Positions 37,110-45,653 of a DNA stretch of 64,000 nt are shown here, one piece after another. Below the pieces are notes generated by a model. The model was given only the letters and a program-made list of their open reading frames with translations, had not been told where the DNA came from and ran no database searches. Location: NCBI GenBank assembly GCA_030729925.1, contig JANQWK010000044.1, positions 22,637 to 86,636 of the forward strand, given 5' to 3'. Position numbers and translations under genes: made by a program. Position 1 is the stretch's first letter. Every line of letters begins with the position of its first letter. The stretch is from Saprospiraceae bacterium. Lineage in GTDB: Bacteria > Bacteroidota > Bacteroidia > Chitinophagales > Saprospiraceae.

Positions 37110-37138
37110 TTGGTTTCCTGACATCTAACCTATATTTT
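37110..37138 (+). promoter_or_regulatory. candidate promoter of the DUF4199-glycosyltransferase operon
   Basis: TTG at 37110-37112 and TATATTTT at 37131-37138 are separated by 18 nt. The second box misses only the final G of TAnnTTTG. It is 20 nt before the first DUF4199 start. Confidence 0.45.
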
Positions 37139-37158
37139 ACATTAAAAAGCTCAACAAT

Positions 37159-37707
37159 ATGGAAACTATTCAAACTACTTCTTCTCGTGATCTGATTGTG
37201 CGCTATGGCATTTTAGGGGGCTTGGCTGCTATCATTTACGGTCTGTTGACCAACATTCTGGGTTGGAATAATCCCAATTCAGGTATGGGTATGGTCGTTG
37301 TTAGTGGTATCATCAGCCTTGTGATTTATGCAGGATTTTTGGTAGCGGTGGTCAAAAAACACCGGGACGAAAACCTGGGTGGGTACATCAGTTTTGGTAC
37401 AGCTTTTACGACAGCTTTTCTGACGGCTTTGATTATCGGTGCGTTGAGTTCTGTGTTTCAGGTGGTGTATATCAATTATATTGACCCGTCTTTCATCGAG
37501 TCCATGTTGGAATACACCCGAGAAATGATGGAAAATATGGGACTGAGCGACGAGCAGTTGGAGGAAGCCATGGAAAGATCTCGCGAAGGCTACAAACCCG
37601 GGCGGTTTATTCTTTCTGCCCTGTTTGGAAGTTCGTTTTTTGGATTGATCACGGCGCTGATTGTAGCCGCGGTGCTCAATAAAAAGGAACCCATGTTCCA
37701 ACCATAA
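37159..37707 (+). CDS. DUF4199 membrane protein
   Basis: 182 aa with four membrane helices. The phrases VIYAGFLVAVVKKHRDENLGGYISFGTAFTTAFLTALI and a Met/Glu-rich amphipathic stretch (MLEYTREMMENMGLSDEQLEEAM) are typical of DUF4199. Function unknown. Family members often precede a family 2 glycosyltransferase in Bacteroidota, as here. A second member follows after 12 nt. Confidence 0.85.
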   Translation: METIQTTSSRDLIVRYGILGGLAAIIYGLLTNILGWNNPNSGMGMVVVSGIISLVIYAGFLVAVVKKHRDENLGGYISFGTAFTTAFLTALIIGALSSVFQVVYINYIDPSFIESMLEYTREMMENMGLSDEQLEEAMERSREGYKPGRFILSALFGSSFFGLITALIVAAVLNKKEPMFQP

Positions 37708-37719
37708 CCTGTAAGTAGG

Positions 37720-38217
37720 ATGAAGGATTTGATCGTCAAACATGGTGTTTTCACAGGTCTCGCCCTTATCGTCCTTTTCTTGGGGGCCTATATGGTCTCG
37801 CCCGAGAGGATGATTAGTCAGGGTTTGTATTGGTCGTCTATGATCATTACCCTTACGGGGATGTCGTGGGCTTGTGTAGCAGACCGGCGCCTGGCAAGCG
37901 GAGACTATCCTTTCAAAGCCCCCCTTCGGGTAGCTTTCGGGGTGTTTGCGCTGTCGAGTTTCATGTATCATGCGTTCGATCTGTTGATGTTTATGGTGGT
38001 TAATCCCGAGCTGACGGCTATGCAATTGACGGCAACCCTGGACAGCATCGAAAAGCTTACTCCTTATTTTGGGGAAGATTGGGCGGAGCAGACCACCGCT
38101 ATGCTGGAGGAAAATCCTCCGGCGCCATCCCTGAGGAATTCATTTTTTGATTATACCTTTGGCCTGATTGGTGGTTTTGTATGGGCTGCGATCATTGCGC
38201 TTTTTGTGAAGCGCTAG
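37720..38217 (+). CDS. DUF4199-like membrane protein
   Basis: 165 aa, four helices, similar size and topology to the preceding protein and with a comparable acidic stretch (LDSIEKLTPYFGEDWAEQTTAML) between helices 3 and 4, but diverged. It is 12 nt behind the first copy and 15 nt before the glycosyltransferase, so it belongs to the same operon. Tandem duplication is inferred. Confidence 0.72.
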   Translation: MKDLIVKHGVFTGLALIVLFLGAYMVSPERMISQGLYWSSMIITLTGMSWACVADRRLASGDYPFKAPLRVAFGVFALSSFMYHAFDLLMFMVVNPELTAMQLTATLDSIEKLTPYFGEDWAEQTTAMLEENPPAPSLRNSFFDYTFGLIGGFVWAAIIALFVKR

Positions 38218-38232
38218 ACAAAAACCGGAAAT

Positions 38233-39171
38233 ATGGATGTATCAGTTGTCATTCCGCTTTTAAATGAGGAAGAATCGCTGGAAGAGCTTGCCGCCTGGAT
38301 TGATCGGGTGGTGCGTGCCCATGGGTTGTCCTGCGAGTTGGTGTTCGTGGATGACGGCAGTACCGATAAATCCTGGCAAATTATCGAGACCTTGACGCAG
38401 CGTTATCCCCACGTCAAAGCCATCAAATTCCGGCGCAATTACGGCAAATCGGCTGCCCTGAACGAAGGATTTTCTGTGGTGAGCGGCGATGTGGTGATCA
38501 CGATGGATGCAGATCTTCAGGATAGTCCGGAAGAAATTCCCGAGTTGGTTCGATTGATCCGAGAGGAAGGGTATGATCTGATCTCCGGATGGAAAAAGGT
38601 TCGTCACGATCCTTTGAGCAAAACCATTCCCTCCCGTTTGTACAACGCTACGGTGAGGTGGGTAAGTGGCATTCCTTTGCACGATTTCAACTGCGGACTG
38701 AAGGCCTACCGAAGGGAGGTGGTAAAGGCGATAGAAGTCTATGGCGAGATGCACAGGTACTTGCCTTTGATGGCTAAATGGGCGGGATTTACCAAAATTG
38801 GCGAAAAAGTGGTGCAACACCATCCTCGAAAATATGGGGTCTCTAAGTTTGGCCTCGAACGTTTTGTCAATGGTTTCCTGGATCTGATGTCTATTACGTT
38901 TGTGGGTAAGTTTGGGAAAAGACCCATGCACTTTTTTGGTACCCTGGGCATCCTGTCGTTTTTAATGGGTTTTTTGGTGCTGCTTTTTCTGAGTTTCCAA
39001 AAATTTTACAACGCTACCTATGGCATAGCCGAGCGTCCCTTGTTTTTCCTCGGTATTCTCACGGTCATCATCGGGGTGCAGCTGTTTGTGACGGGTTTTT
39101 TGGCAGAACTGGTGGTGCGAAACGGAGCAGACCGCAACCATTACCTCGTAGATAAGCGTATCGGCGAATGA
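38233..39171 (+). CDS. family 2 glycosyltransferase with two C-terminal membrane helices (DPM1/ArnC-like)
   Basis: 312 aa. GT-A domain with VSVVIPLLNEEESLEEL, FVDDGSTDKSW, RNYGKSAALNEGF, ITMDADLQDSPEEIP (DxD-type metal site) and FNCGLKAYRREV. Two helices follow (FFGTLGILSFLMGFLVLLFL and FFLGILTVIIGVQLFVTGFLAEL), as in undecaprenyl- or dolichyl-phosphate sugar transferases. It likely loads a sugar on a polyprenyl phosphate at the inner membrane. The stop overlaps the start of the next glycosyltransferase by 4 nt. Confidence 0.92.
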   Translation: MDVSVVIPLLNEEESLEELAAWIDRVVRAHGLSCELVFVDDGSTDKSWQIIETLTQRYPHVKAIKFRRNYGKSAALNEGFSVVSGDVVITMDADLQDSPEEIPELVRLIREEGYDLISGWKKVRHDPLSKTIPSRLYNATVRWVSGIPLHDFNCGLKAYRREVVKAIEVYGEMHRYLPLMAKWAGFTKIGEKVVQHHPRKYGVSKFGLERFVNGFLDLMSITFVGKFGKRPMHFFGTLGILSFLMGFLVLLFLSFQKFYNATYGIAERPLFFLGILTVIIGVQLFVTGFLAELVVRNGADRNHYLVDKRIGE

Positions 39172-40304
39172 ATACCATTACCATCTTGTCTCCGGCACAT
39201 CCGCTGAGAGGAGGGATTGCAGCCTATTCCGAGCGATTGGCGAAGGCTTTTATGGATGAGGGGAAAACAGTGGATATTGTTTCCTTTTCTCTGCAATATC
39301 CTGGATTTTTGTTTCCTGGAACTACACAGTTCTCCAGTGATCCCGCCCCGGAGGGATTGCGGATCCGCACCTGGGTCAATTCCGTCAATCCGCTCAACTG
39401 GATTAAAGTGGGGCTACGGCTGCGCGCCGAAAAACCAGACCTTATTATAGTGCGCTATTGGCTGCCTTTTATGGGCCCCTGCCTGGGAACCATCCTCCGG
39501 CTTGCCAAGGGCAATGGGCATACCCGTGTGGTCGCAGTGGTGGACAATCTGATTCCCCACGAGTCCCGACCGGGCGATCGGTGGTTTACCCGATATTTCA
39601 TCAAGCCCGTTGATGCCTGTGTGGCGATGTCTGCTGCAGTCGAACGGGATATCCGCGCAATGGCTCCGGAAAAACCGGTTCGGTATATCCCGCATCCGGT
39701 TTATGATAATTATGGGGCAGCTGTGGATCAGGCCGTAGGGAAGGCCCACCTCCACCTGGATCCCGACTTTTCCTACCTGCTTTTTTTTGGCTTTATTCGC
39801 GACTACAAAGGTCTGGATCTGTTGCTGGAGGCAATGGCGGATCCGCGCATTCGCGAAAGACCCATCCGACTGATCGTGGCAGGGGAGTACTACGGTAAGC
39901 GGGAGTACTACGAAGATTTGATCGAGCGTCTTCAAATTGCCCATCAATTGGTATTGCGAACAGACTTCATTCCCCTTGAAACCGTCAAGTATTATTTCGC
40001 CGCCGCGGATCTGGTGGTGCAACCTTATCGCTCCGCTACCCAAAGTGGGATCTCCCAAATTGCCTATCATTTTAATAAACCCATGATTGTGACTCGCGTG
40101 GGCGGACTTCCCGAAATTATTGAGGACGGCAAAGAGGGCTACCTTGTGGAGGTCAGTCCGGAGGCCATCGCCACGGCTATCGCGGAGGTATATGACAAGG
40201 ATGAGCTGCCTGCTCTGACGGCAGCCGTGATGGCTCGAAAACACCAGTTTAGCTGGGAAAATATGGTCGCGGGTATCCTCGAAATGGCCCATCCTCAACC
40301 ATGA
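39168..40304 (+). CDS. family 4 (group 1) glycosyltransferase
   Basis: 378 aa, GT-B fold. N-terminal acceptor domain starts ITILSPAHPLRGGIAAYSERLAKAF with the usual glycine-rich loop. The C-terminal nucleotide-sugar domain shows YLLFFGFIRDYKGLDLLLEA, then VVQPYRSATQSGISQIAYHFNKPMIVTRVGGLPEIIEDG (E-x7-E-type signature region). Donor and acceptor unknown. Start overlaps the upstream stop (ATGA) and its stop overlaps the HAD gene start in the same way, so the three are translationally coupled. Confidence 0.9.
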   Translation: MNTITILSPAHPLRGGIAAYSERLAKAFMDEGKTVDIVSFSLQYPGFLFPGTTQFSSDPAPEGLRIRTWVNSVNPLNWIKVGLRLRAEKPDLIIVRYWLPFMGPCLGTILRLAKGNGHTRVVAVVDNLIPHESRPGDRWFTRYFIKPVDACVAMSAAVERDIRAMAPEKPVRYIPHPVYDNYGAAVDQAVGKAHLHLDPDFSYLLFFGFIRDYKGLDLLLEAMADPRIRERPIRLIVAGEYYGKREYYEDLIERLQIAHQLVLRTDFIPLETVKYYFAAADLVVQPYRSATQSGISQIAYHFNKPMIVTRVGGLPEIIEDGKEGYLVEVSPEAIATAIAEVYDKDELPALTAAVMARKHQFSWENMVAGILEMAHPQP

Positions 40305-40855
40305 TCGTGAAAGCTGTTTTTTTAGACCGAGATGGGGTCATTAACCGCCGGATCCCGGGCGATTACGTGCGCCATCCGGACGAGTTTGCGCTCCTGGAAG
40401 GCGTAGCGGAAGCTATTCGCTTGTTCCGACAATCCTTCGACTGTATATTCATTGCCACCAATCAGCAAGGGATTGGCAAAGGTCGGATGACGGTAGCTGA
40501 TCTCGATCACGTACACCAGTACATGCTGCACCTGTTGGAACAGCAAGGCGCAACGATTGACCACATCTATTTTTGTCCGGATTTGGCCCACCAACAGCCC
40601 AATTGCCGCAAACCCCATCCTGCTATGGCCTTTCAGGCCCAAAAAGATTACCCTGAACTGAACCTGCAGCAATCCTGGATGGCCGGAGATAGTTTGTCCG
40701 ACCTGCAATTTGCCTGGAACGCAGGCATGCAGCCCGCCATGATCGCTACCAATCCCGAAGAAACCGAAAAACTGGAAGCCTACCTGCTCAGCAATCCCAT
40801 GCCAAGCCCCCCCATCTACACCTCCCTCCTGGAGATGGCCAAAGCCATCAAGTAA
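40301..40855 (+). CDS. HAD phosphatase, GmhB/histidinol-phosphatase type
   Basis: 184 aa. FLDRDGVINRR supplies the HAD nucleophile DxD, FIATNQQGIGKGRM is motif II and MAGDSLSDLQFAWNAG motif IV. The closest known type is D-glycero-heptose-1,7-bisphosphate phosphatase. In that family a zinc loop reads CxH...CxC; here it is C-P-D-L-A-H-x4-C-R-K-P, with one Cys missing and the His shifted. Substrate is therefore uncertain. Coupled to the two glycosyltransferases, which supports a nucleotide-sugar or heptose role. Confidence 0.82.
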   Translation: MIVKAVFLDRDGVINRRIPGDYVRHPDEFALLEGVAEAIRLFRQSFDCIFIATNQQGIGKGRMTVADLDHVHQYMLHLLEQQGATIDHIYFCPDLAHQQPNCRKPHPAMAFQAQKDYPELNLQQSWMAGDSLSDLQFAWNAGMQPAMIATNPEETEKLEAYLLSNPMPSPPIYTSLLEMAKAIK

Positions 40856-40910
40856 ATATTCGACAACTTTTGATGACAAAAATCACCCTTAAGGCCTGAA
40901 AACAATTTTG

Positions 40911-40938
40911 TTTGGGAACAAGGATAGTGGTAAGTTTA
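40911..40938 (+). promoter_or_regulatory. candidate promoter of the YeeE/YedE-SQR operon
   Basis: TTTG (40911-40914) and TAAGTTTA (40931-40938) are 16 nt apart, about 35 nt before the first start. Confidence 0.35.
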
Positions 40939-40972
40939 TATTCTAATAAACAAACACATTATCATATATAGT

Positions 40973-41566
40973 ATGGTTCCCGAATTTTTAATTCAGATTG
41001 TGGATTTCATCAGTCAGCCTTGGCCTTGGTACGTTGCCGGTCCGATGATTGCCTTGATTATGTTTATCCTATTGTTTTTTGGCCGTGAATTTGGCATTTC
41101 TGCCAACTTTCGCGTGATGTGTGCTGCGGATGGTGCGGGGGATTATGCGGATTTCTTCAAATTTGACTGGGCTTCGCAGGGTTGGAACCTGATGGTAGCG
41201 TTGGGGGCGATGTTTGGGGGATATCTGGCTGCCACGTATTTCACTCCTGTGGACGGGCAGGTGGCGCATGTATCGCAGGCTGCCATAACGGATTTACAAG
41301 CTTTGGGTTTTGAATTTGAAGCAGGTAAAGTGCCGCTGATTCCGGATTTTTACCGATGGGAGGCCTTGTTTACCCTTCAGGGGTTCATGGTGATTGTCGT
41401 GGGTGGCTTTTTGGTGGGATTTGGCGCACGGTATGCGGGAGGCTGTACCTCTGGCCATGCGATCAGCGGCATGTCGGCGCTGCAGTTTGGCTCTCTGGTT
41501 GCGGTCATTGGATTTTTTCTTGGTGGGCTTACGATGGTCCATTTGATTTTCCCACTTCTTTTCTAA
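40973..41566 (+). CDS. YeeE/YedE-family sulfur-compound transporter, N-terminal half (PmpA-like)
   Basis: 197 aa with about five membrane segments. The signature GFGARYAGGCTSGHAISGMSALQ holds the conserved Cys and GH of the YeeE/YedE transporters that carry thiosulfate or related reduced sulfur species. The other half is encoded as a separate 137-aa protein 10 nt downstream. The sulfide:quinone oxidoreductase follows, giving a three-gene sulfur module. Confidence 0.88.
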   Translation: MVPEFLIQIVDFISQPWPWYVAGPMIALIMFILLFFGREFGISANFRVMCAADGAGDYADFFKFDWASQGWNLMVALGAMFGGYLAATYFTPVDGQVAHVSQAAITDLQALGFEFEAGKVPLIPDFYRWEALFTLQGFMVIVVGGFLVGFGARYAGGCTSGHAISGMSALQFGSLVAVIGFFLGGLTMVHLIFPLLF

Positions 41567-41576
41567 AACAGGAACC

Positions 41577-41990
41577 ATGCGACTATCTCGATTTATTTTG
41601 GTGGGTATTTTATTTGGGATTACCTTATACAAATCTGAGGCTGTGTCTTGGTTTCGGATTTACGAAATGTTCCACTTCCAGTCTTTTCACATGTACGGCA
41701 TTATTTTTTCTGCCATTGCTATAGGAATCGTGATGGTGCAATGGATCAAGCGCCGGCACTTGAGGTCTATCGAAGGACAGGAAATTGTATTCCATCCCAA
41801 AGACAAAAGCATACCGCGATACATCATTGGCGGCTTCATTTTTGGTTTGGGCTGGGCACTCGCAGGAGTTTGTCCGGGGCCCATGTTTATCCTGATGGGC
41901 AGTGGCGCCACCGTGCTGGTTGTCTTTCTGGCGAGCGCCATGTTTGGAACATTTGCCTACGGGCTGTTGCGCAAGCGATTGCCGCATTAA
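41577..41990 (+). CDS. YeeE/YedE-family transporter, C-terminal half (DUF6691/PmpB-like)
   Basis: 137 aa, four membrane segments. The motif GLGWALAGVCPGPMFILMGSG carries the second conserved cysteine of the transporter family. Genes for the two halves lie side by side, so they probably form one pore. Next gene is the SQR 44 nt downstream. Confidence 0.88.
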   Translation: MRLSRFILVGILFGITLYKSEAVSWFRIYEMFHFQSFHMYGIIFSAIAIGIVMVQWIKRRHLRSIEGQEIVFHPKDKSIPRYIIGGFIFGLGWALAGVCPGPMFILMGSGATVLVVFLASAMFGTFAYGLLRKRLPH

Positions 41991-42034
41991 ATTGAAAAAA
42001 ATCACCTTAGACTAACAATACAAAACTTTAAACC

Positions 42035-43378
42035 ATGGAAAAACATCATCAAATCGCCATTATTGGTGCAGGAACGGCGGGCATTACGGTGGCCGCTCAG
42101 TTATTGCGCAAAGACCGCAAATTAGACATTGCCATTATTGATCCTGCTACTAAGCACTATTACCAGCCAGCGTGGACCCTCGTGGGTGCGGGTACTTACA
42201 ATTACAAAGATACCGAGCGGGATATGGCTTCTCTGATTCCTTCTGGTGCAACATGGATCCAGGAGGCGGTTGCAGCGATTGATCCGGATGGCAACAAACT
42301 GACGACCACCAAGGGCAATGTGATCAGCTACGATTATCTGGTGGTTTGCCCGGGCTTGAAATATGATTTTGACGGCATTGAAGGACTTGCCGATACCATA
42401 GACAAAAATGAGGTTTGTAGCAACTATACCGATCCGGATTACACCTGGAAGGTCCTCCAGAATTTCAAAGGCGGCGTGGCGCTGTTTACCCAGCCGGCAA
42501 CTCCGATCAAGTGTGGGGGGGCTCCGCAAAAAATTATGTACCTGGCCGATGATTATTTCCGAAAGTCAGGTGTGCGTAAGGACACTACCGTAGTTTTTGC
42601 GACTCCGGGCTCGGTAATTTTCGGGGTGGAACCTTTTAAGCAGACCCTGATGCAGGTGGTGGACAGAAAGGAGATTGGCCTTCGTTATTTCCACAAGATA
42701 ACCCGTATTGACGCAAAGAACAAAATTGCTTATTTTAAAATCGTAGCAAACCAGGATGATCCGTCCAAATTGTTCCATAATATGGGCAACTGCGCACAGG
42801 CAATTGCTGCAGATGTGCTCGCTGCTTCGGAGAACCCGGTGGAATTGTTTCACAATCCAAAGGATATCAAAGTAGATCAGGTTTCCGAAACAGAGGTGGG
42901 CATTCACTACGATATGTTGCATTTGGCTCCTCCCCAGGCTGCCCCGGATTTTATTCAACAATCCAAACTGGCAGCTACCGAGGGACCGGATAAGGGCTGG
43001 ATCCCGGTAAATATCAATTCTCTTCAACACCAAACATACCCAAATGTGTTTGCCCTGGGCGATGTAGCGGCACTGCCTACGGCAAAAACAGGGGCTGCGG
43101 TGCGCAAGCAGGCTCCGGTAGTGGTAGAAAACCTGATCCACCTTCTGAAAAAGGATCCTGCGTTGACGGGAAGCTATGAGGGCTATTCGAGTTGTCCGCT
43201 GGTGACCGGCTACGGCAAAATGGTTTTGGCAGAGTTTAAGTACAATAATGTCCGGGACAGCGATCCCATGATCAGCACCTTTGTTGATACCGCCAAAGAG
43301 CAATGGAGCATGTGGCTGCTGAAAAAGTATATGTTGCCTTTCATGTATTGGAACATGATGTTGAAGGGCAAAGCGTAA
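42035..43378 (+). CDS. sulfide:quinone oxidoreductase
   Basis: 447 aa. It oxidises sulfide at the membrane surface and passes electrons to quinone. The FAD-binding loop is IIGAGTAGITVAAQL and a second nucleotide-contact block is VFALGDVAALPTAKTGAAVRKQAP. Three candidate redox or conserved cysteines are present: NEVCSNYT, TPIKCGGAPQK and YSSCPLVTGYGK. The arrangement resembles the mitochondrial-type SQOR. It follows the two YeeE/YedE genes, suggesting handling of imported or produced sulfide and persulfide. Confidence 0.92.
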   Translation: MEKHHQIAIIGAGTAGITVAAQLLRKDRKLDIAIIDPATKHYYQPAWTLVGAGTYNYKDTERDMASLIPSGATWIQEAVAAIDPDGNKLTTTKGNVISYDYLVVCPGLKYDFDGIEGLADTIDKNEVCSNYTDPDYTWKVLQNFKGGVALFTQPATPIKCGGAPQKIMYLADDYFRKSGVRKDTTVVFATPGSVIFGVEPFKQTLMQVVDRKEIGLRYFHKITRIDAKNKIAYFKIVANQDDPSKLFHNMGNCAQAIAADVLAASENPVELFHNPKDIKVDQVSETEVGIHYDMLHLAPPQAAPDFIQQSKLAATEGPDKGWIPVNINSLQHQTYPNVFALGDVAALPTAKTGAAVRKQAPVVVENLIHLLKKDPALTGSYEGYSSCPLVTGYGKMVLAEFKYNNVRDSDPMISTFVDTAKEQWSMWLLKKYMLPFMYWNMMLKGKA

Positions 43379-43404
43379 TATTGTTTCTGAAAAACCAGAC
43401 ATGC

Positions 43405-43441
43405 ACCCGGGTTTCGCAATAGGCAGGAATCCGGGTTTTTT
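43405..43441. terminator. terminator between convergent SQR and Smr genes
   Basis: ACCCGG and CCGGGT arms with a 20-nt loop are followed by TTTTTT on the plus strand, reaching into the last codon of the convergent gene. Confidence 0.5.
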
Positions 43442-44495
43442 ATTTGAGGATGACCTCCGTTGCCCCAAAACCGTAGCGGGGGTGGTATTCGTTTTTGAAG
43501 GTTTTGACGCCCCTGTGCTGGATTAGCCGACCGGCTATGGCGTCTCTGAGTTTGCCCTCGCCCAGTCCATGGATCACAAACACCCGCTCCAAACCAAACT
43601 GGATGGCCTTGTCGAGGTACTCCTCAAAGTGCTGGAGCTGGATGTCGAGCACGCTTTTTTTTCCGATTTTACGACTGTCCACGACCAGTTTTTCAATGTG
43701 TAGGTCTATTTCACTGGGGAAAGAAGCGATTCGGTGGAGTTCCTTAAACGAACCGGTAGATCGGTTCGACCGGAAGCTCTTCTGGGGTACCAGGTTTTTT
43801 CGGGTGTAATCTTGAAGGTTTTCTGTCGGGGTGGCTGGATTTGTTTCCGGGGAGACCTCCCATACCGGGAAAACATATCCGGTGGTCTGCAAAAAGGGGA
43901 CTTCCTGCTGTTCCTTGAAAAAAAACTTGGCTTTGAGCTTCAATTCCCGGCTTATTTTGGCAGCGGAACCCTTTTCGGTCAGTTGCCAGAAATCCAAACT
44001 AAAGGTCGGATTGTCGTTTAGCAGGATAAAGTCGAGCGAGCCGATATGAAAACTTTGGCAGGATAACAGTCGAGCGTTGCGCTTGAAATGCAGATTTTCT
44101 TTGAGCATACAGGTAATGCTGAAAGAGATATCCTGCGTGGTATCGTTGATGAAGTAGATCCCGTATCGGGAGATGTCGTGGAGCTGAAATCCGTCCGGTA
44201 TGAAAACAAGAGACAGCCCGGTGTTGCCGAGCGGATAGGTTTTGCCGACAGGCGGTTCCACTTCAGGTTCCACCATAGTCTTTGGTTCCGCTTTTGGGAC
44301 TTGAATGACCTTTGCCTTAGCACTGGCTGTTTTGGCCGACTCGGCGATCCGCACAAGATCTTCCTCAAACACCGGTATTTCCATGCCAGAGTCGAGCAGT
44401 TGTACCCGCACCATGCCCGTGTCGAGAAAACCTGTGACGATCCCCAGGCTTTTGGTATTTTTCAGGCTAACTTTGGTGCCAATGGATAGAAGCAC
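43440..44495 (-). CDS. DUF2027 / Smr-domain protein (MutS2-like C-terminal domain)
   Basis: 351 aa. The N-terminus has an SH3-like strand region (LSIGTKVSLKNTKSLGIVTGFLDTGMVRVQLLDSG), the middle is a beta-rich DUF2027 domain, and the C-terminus is an Smr domain: EIDLHIEKLV and VFVIHGLGEGKLRDAIAGRL. Smr domains can nick nucleic acids; in MutS2 they act on branched DNA or stalled ribosome-bound mRNA. The role of the DUF2027 form in Bacteroidota is not known. The start is 54 nt from the divergent methyltransferase gene. Confidence 0.88.
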   Translation of the reverse strand: MLLSIGTKVSLKNTKSLGIVTGFLDTGMVRVQLLDSGMEIPVFEEDLVRIAESAKTASAKAKVIQVPKAEPKTMVEPEVEPPVGKTYPLGNTGLSLVFIPDGFQLHDISRYGIYFINDTTQDISFSITCMLKENLHFKRNARLLSCQSFHIGSLDFILLNDNPTFSLDFWQLTEKGSAAKISRELKLKAKFFFKEQQEVPFLQTTGYVFPVWEVSPETNPATPTENLQDYTRKNLVPQKSFRSNRSTGSFKELHRIASFPSEIDLHIEKLVVDSRKIGKKSVLDIQLQHFEEYLDKAIQFGLERVFVIHGLGEGKLRDAIAGRLIQHRGVKTFKNEYHPRYGFGATEVILK

Positions 44496-44549
44496 AGCGC
44501 TTGATGGATTTGGTGAAAAGAAAATGAAAACGCAAAACTACCACAATAG

Positions 44550-45212
44550 TTGAAAAAATACTTGTCCCGATTTTCTTCCTGGCGCTGGCAGCTGGCCCAG
44601 TGGGCAGAGTGGCGCTGGTGGCGCTGGTATCTGAAGCATAAGCATCCGGAGGAATATTTGTCGGCCAAATCCGCTTATTGGAACCGGTTTCTGGATCAAT
44701 GCGGCGTTTGGCTCCCTCCCGGAGCTGCTGTTTTAGATGCGGGCTGTGGTCCGGCAGGAATTTTTATCGCTTGCCCCGACCAGCAGGTAACGGCAGTAGA
44801 TCCGCTGCTTCCCTTGTACGCACAACATTTGACGCATTTCCGACCGGAAGCCTATCCCAAGGTGCATTTTATTGCGAGCCCCCTGGAAAACCTCGAGCTC
44901 CAACCCGATTTTCAATGGGTATTCTGTCTGAATGCCATTAATCATACCCGCGATCCCCACAGGGCACTCGAAAGTATGTGCGCCGCGATGCAACCCGGAG
45001 CCACGCTGGTTTTATCCACCGATACCCACAAGTATCCCGTTTTGCAATGGATCTTTCAGGTGCTTCCGGGAGACATCTTGCACCCTCAGCAACTGCATCG
45101 CAGGGATTACGAGCAGTTGCTGCATCGCAACGGGCTGAATATCCACAGCGTTTTTGTGGCTAGAAAAGGCCTGATCTTTGACTATACCGTGTTTATAGCA
45201 GGGTTGGATTAG
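44550..45212 (+). CDS. class I SAM-dependent methyltransferase
   Basis: 220 aa beginning with TTG at 44550 (MKKYLSRFSSWRW...). No in-frame ATG occurs before the methyltransferase core, so the TTG is kept. Motif I is AVLDAGCGPAGIFIA and the acidic loop VTAVDPLLPLYAQHL; WVFCLNAINHTRDPHRALESM fits motif IV-V. The N-terminal 40 residues are rich in Trp and Arg, which is unusual for the family. Substrate unknown. The last 4 nt overlap the stop of the convergent TPR gene. Confidence 0.82.
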   Translation: MKKYLSRFSSWRWQLAQWAEWRWWRWYLKHKHPEEYLSAKSAYWNRFLDQCGVWLPPGAAVLDAGCGPAGIFIACPDQQVTAVDPLLPLYAQHLTHFRPEAYPKVHFIASPLENLELQPDFQWVFCLNAINHTRDPHRALESMCAAMQPGATLVLSTDTHKYPVLQWIFQVLPGDILHPQQLHRRDYEQLLHRNGLNIHSVFVARKGLIFDYTVFIAGLD

Positions 45213-45532
45213 TCGGCTCCCAAGTCCAGGTTCATCAGGGCGCCTTGCAACTCGCTCAGGGCATGAAAATCCCCCGCCTTTCTGCAAATGGCAATCCCTG
45301 ATTGAAAGGTCTGTCGCGCCGCCTCCTCATCGCCAACCTTTTCCTGCAACTTGCCGAGGTGAAAATAAGTGCCCGTATAGCCAGGATCCTTACCCACCAG
45401 TTGTTGGTACCACCGCAGCGCTTCATCGGACTGCCCCAGCTTTTCATATTCCTTGGCTATCGCAAAAAACAAGAAGGCATCTTCAGGTTGTCCTGCGAGC
45501 AAATCCAGCAATTGTTGGAGCCTATTGGTCAT
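45209..45532 (-). CDS. small tetratricopeptide-repeat protein
   Basis: 107 aa, soluble, made of about two TPR units: LFFAIAKEYEKLGQSDEALRWYQQLVGKDP and GTYFHLGKLQEKVGDEEAARQTFQSGI. No signal peptide. Such short TPR proteins serve as adaptors; no partner is evident. Overlaps the methyltransferase gene tail to tail by 4 nt. Confidence 0.85.
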   Translation of the reverse strand: MTNRLQQLLDLLAGQPEDAFLFFAIAKEYEKLGQSDEALRWYQQLVGKDPGYTGTYFHLGKLQEKVGDEEAARQTFQSGIAICRKAGDFHALSELQGALMNLDLGAD

Positions 45533-45628
45533 GTTTTTTTATTTTCCTAAACTTACAGCCGCACAATTTGTTTATTATTTTGTGTAGCGAATTTTCGCTA
45601 AAGTAATCAAGCATACCGGATAAAATTG

Positions 45629-45636
45629 TATATTTG
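45629..45636 (+). promoter_or_regulatory. candidate -7 element of the etfBA operon
   Basis: TATATTTG matches TAnnTTTG, 18 nt before the etfB ATG at 45654. No -33 box was recognised. Confidence 0.45.
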
Positions 45637-45653
45637 TTCAAAAAGTTAAGCTT

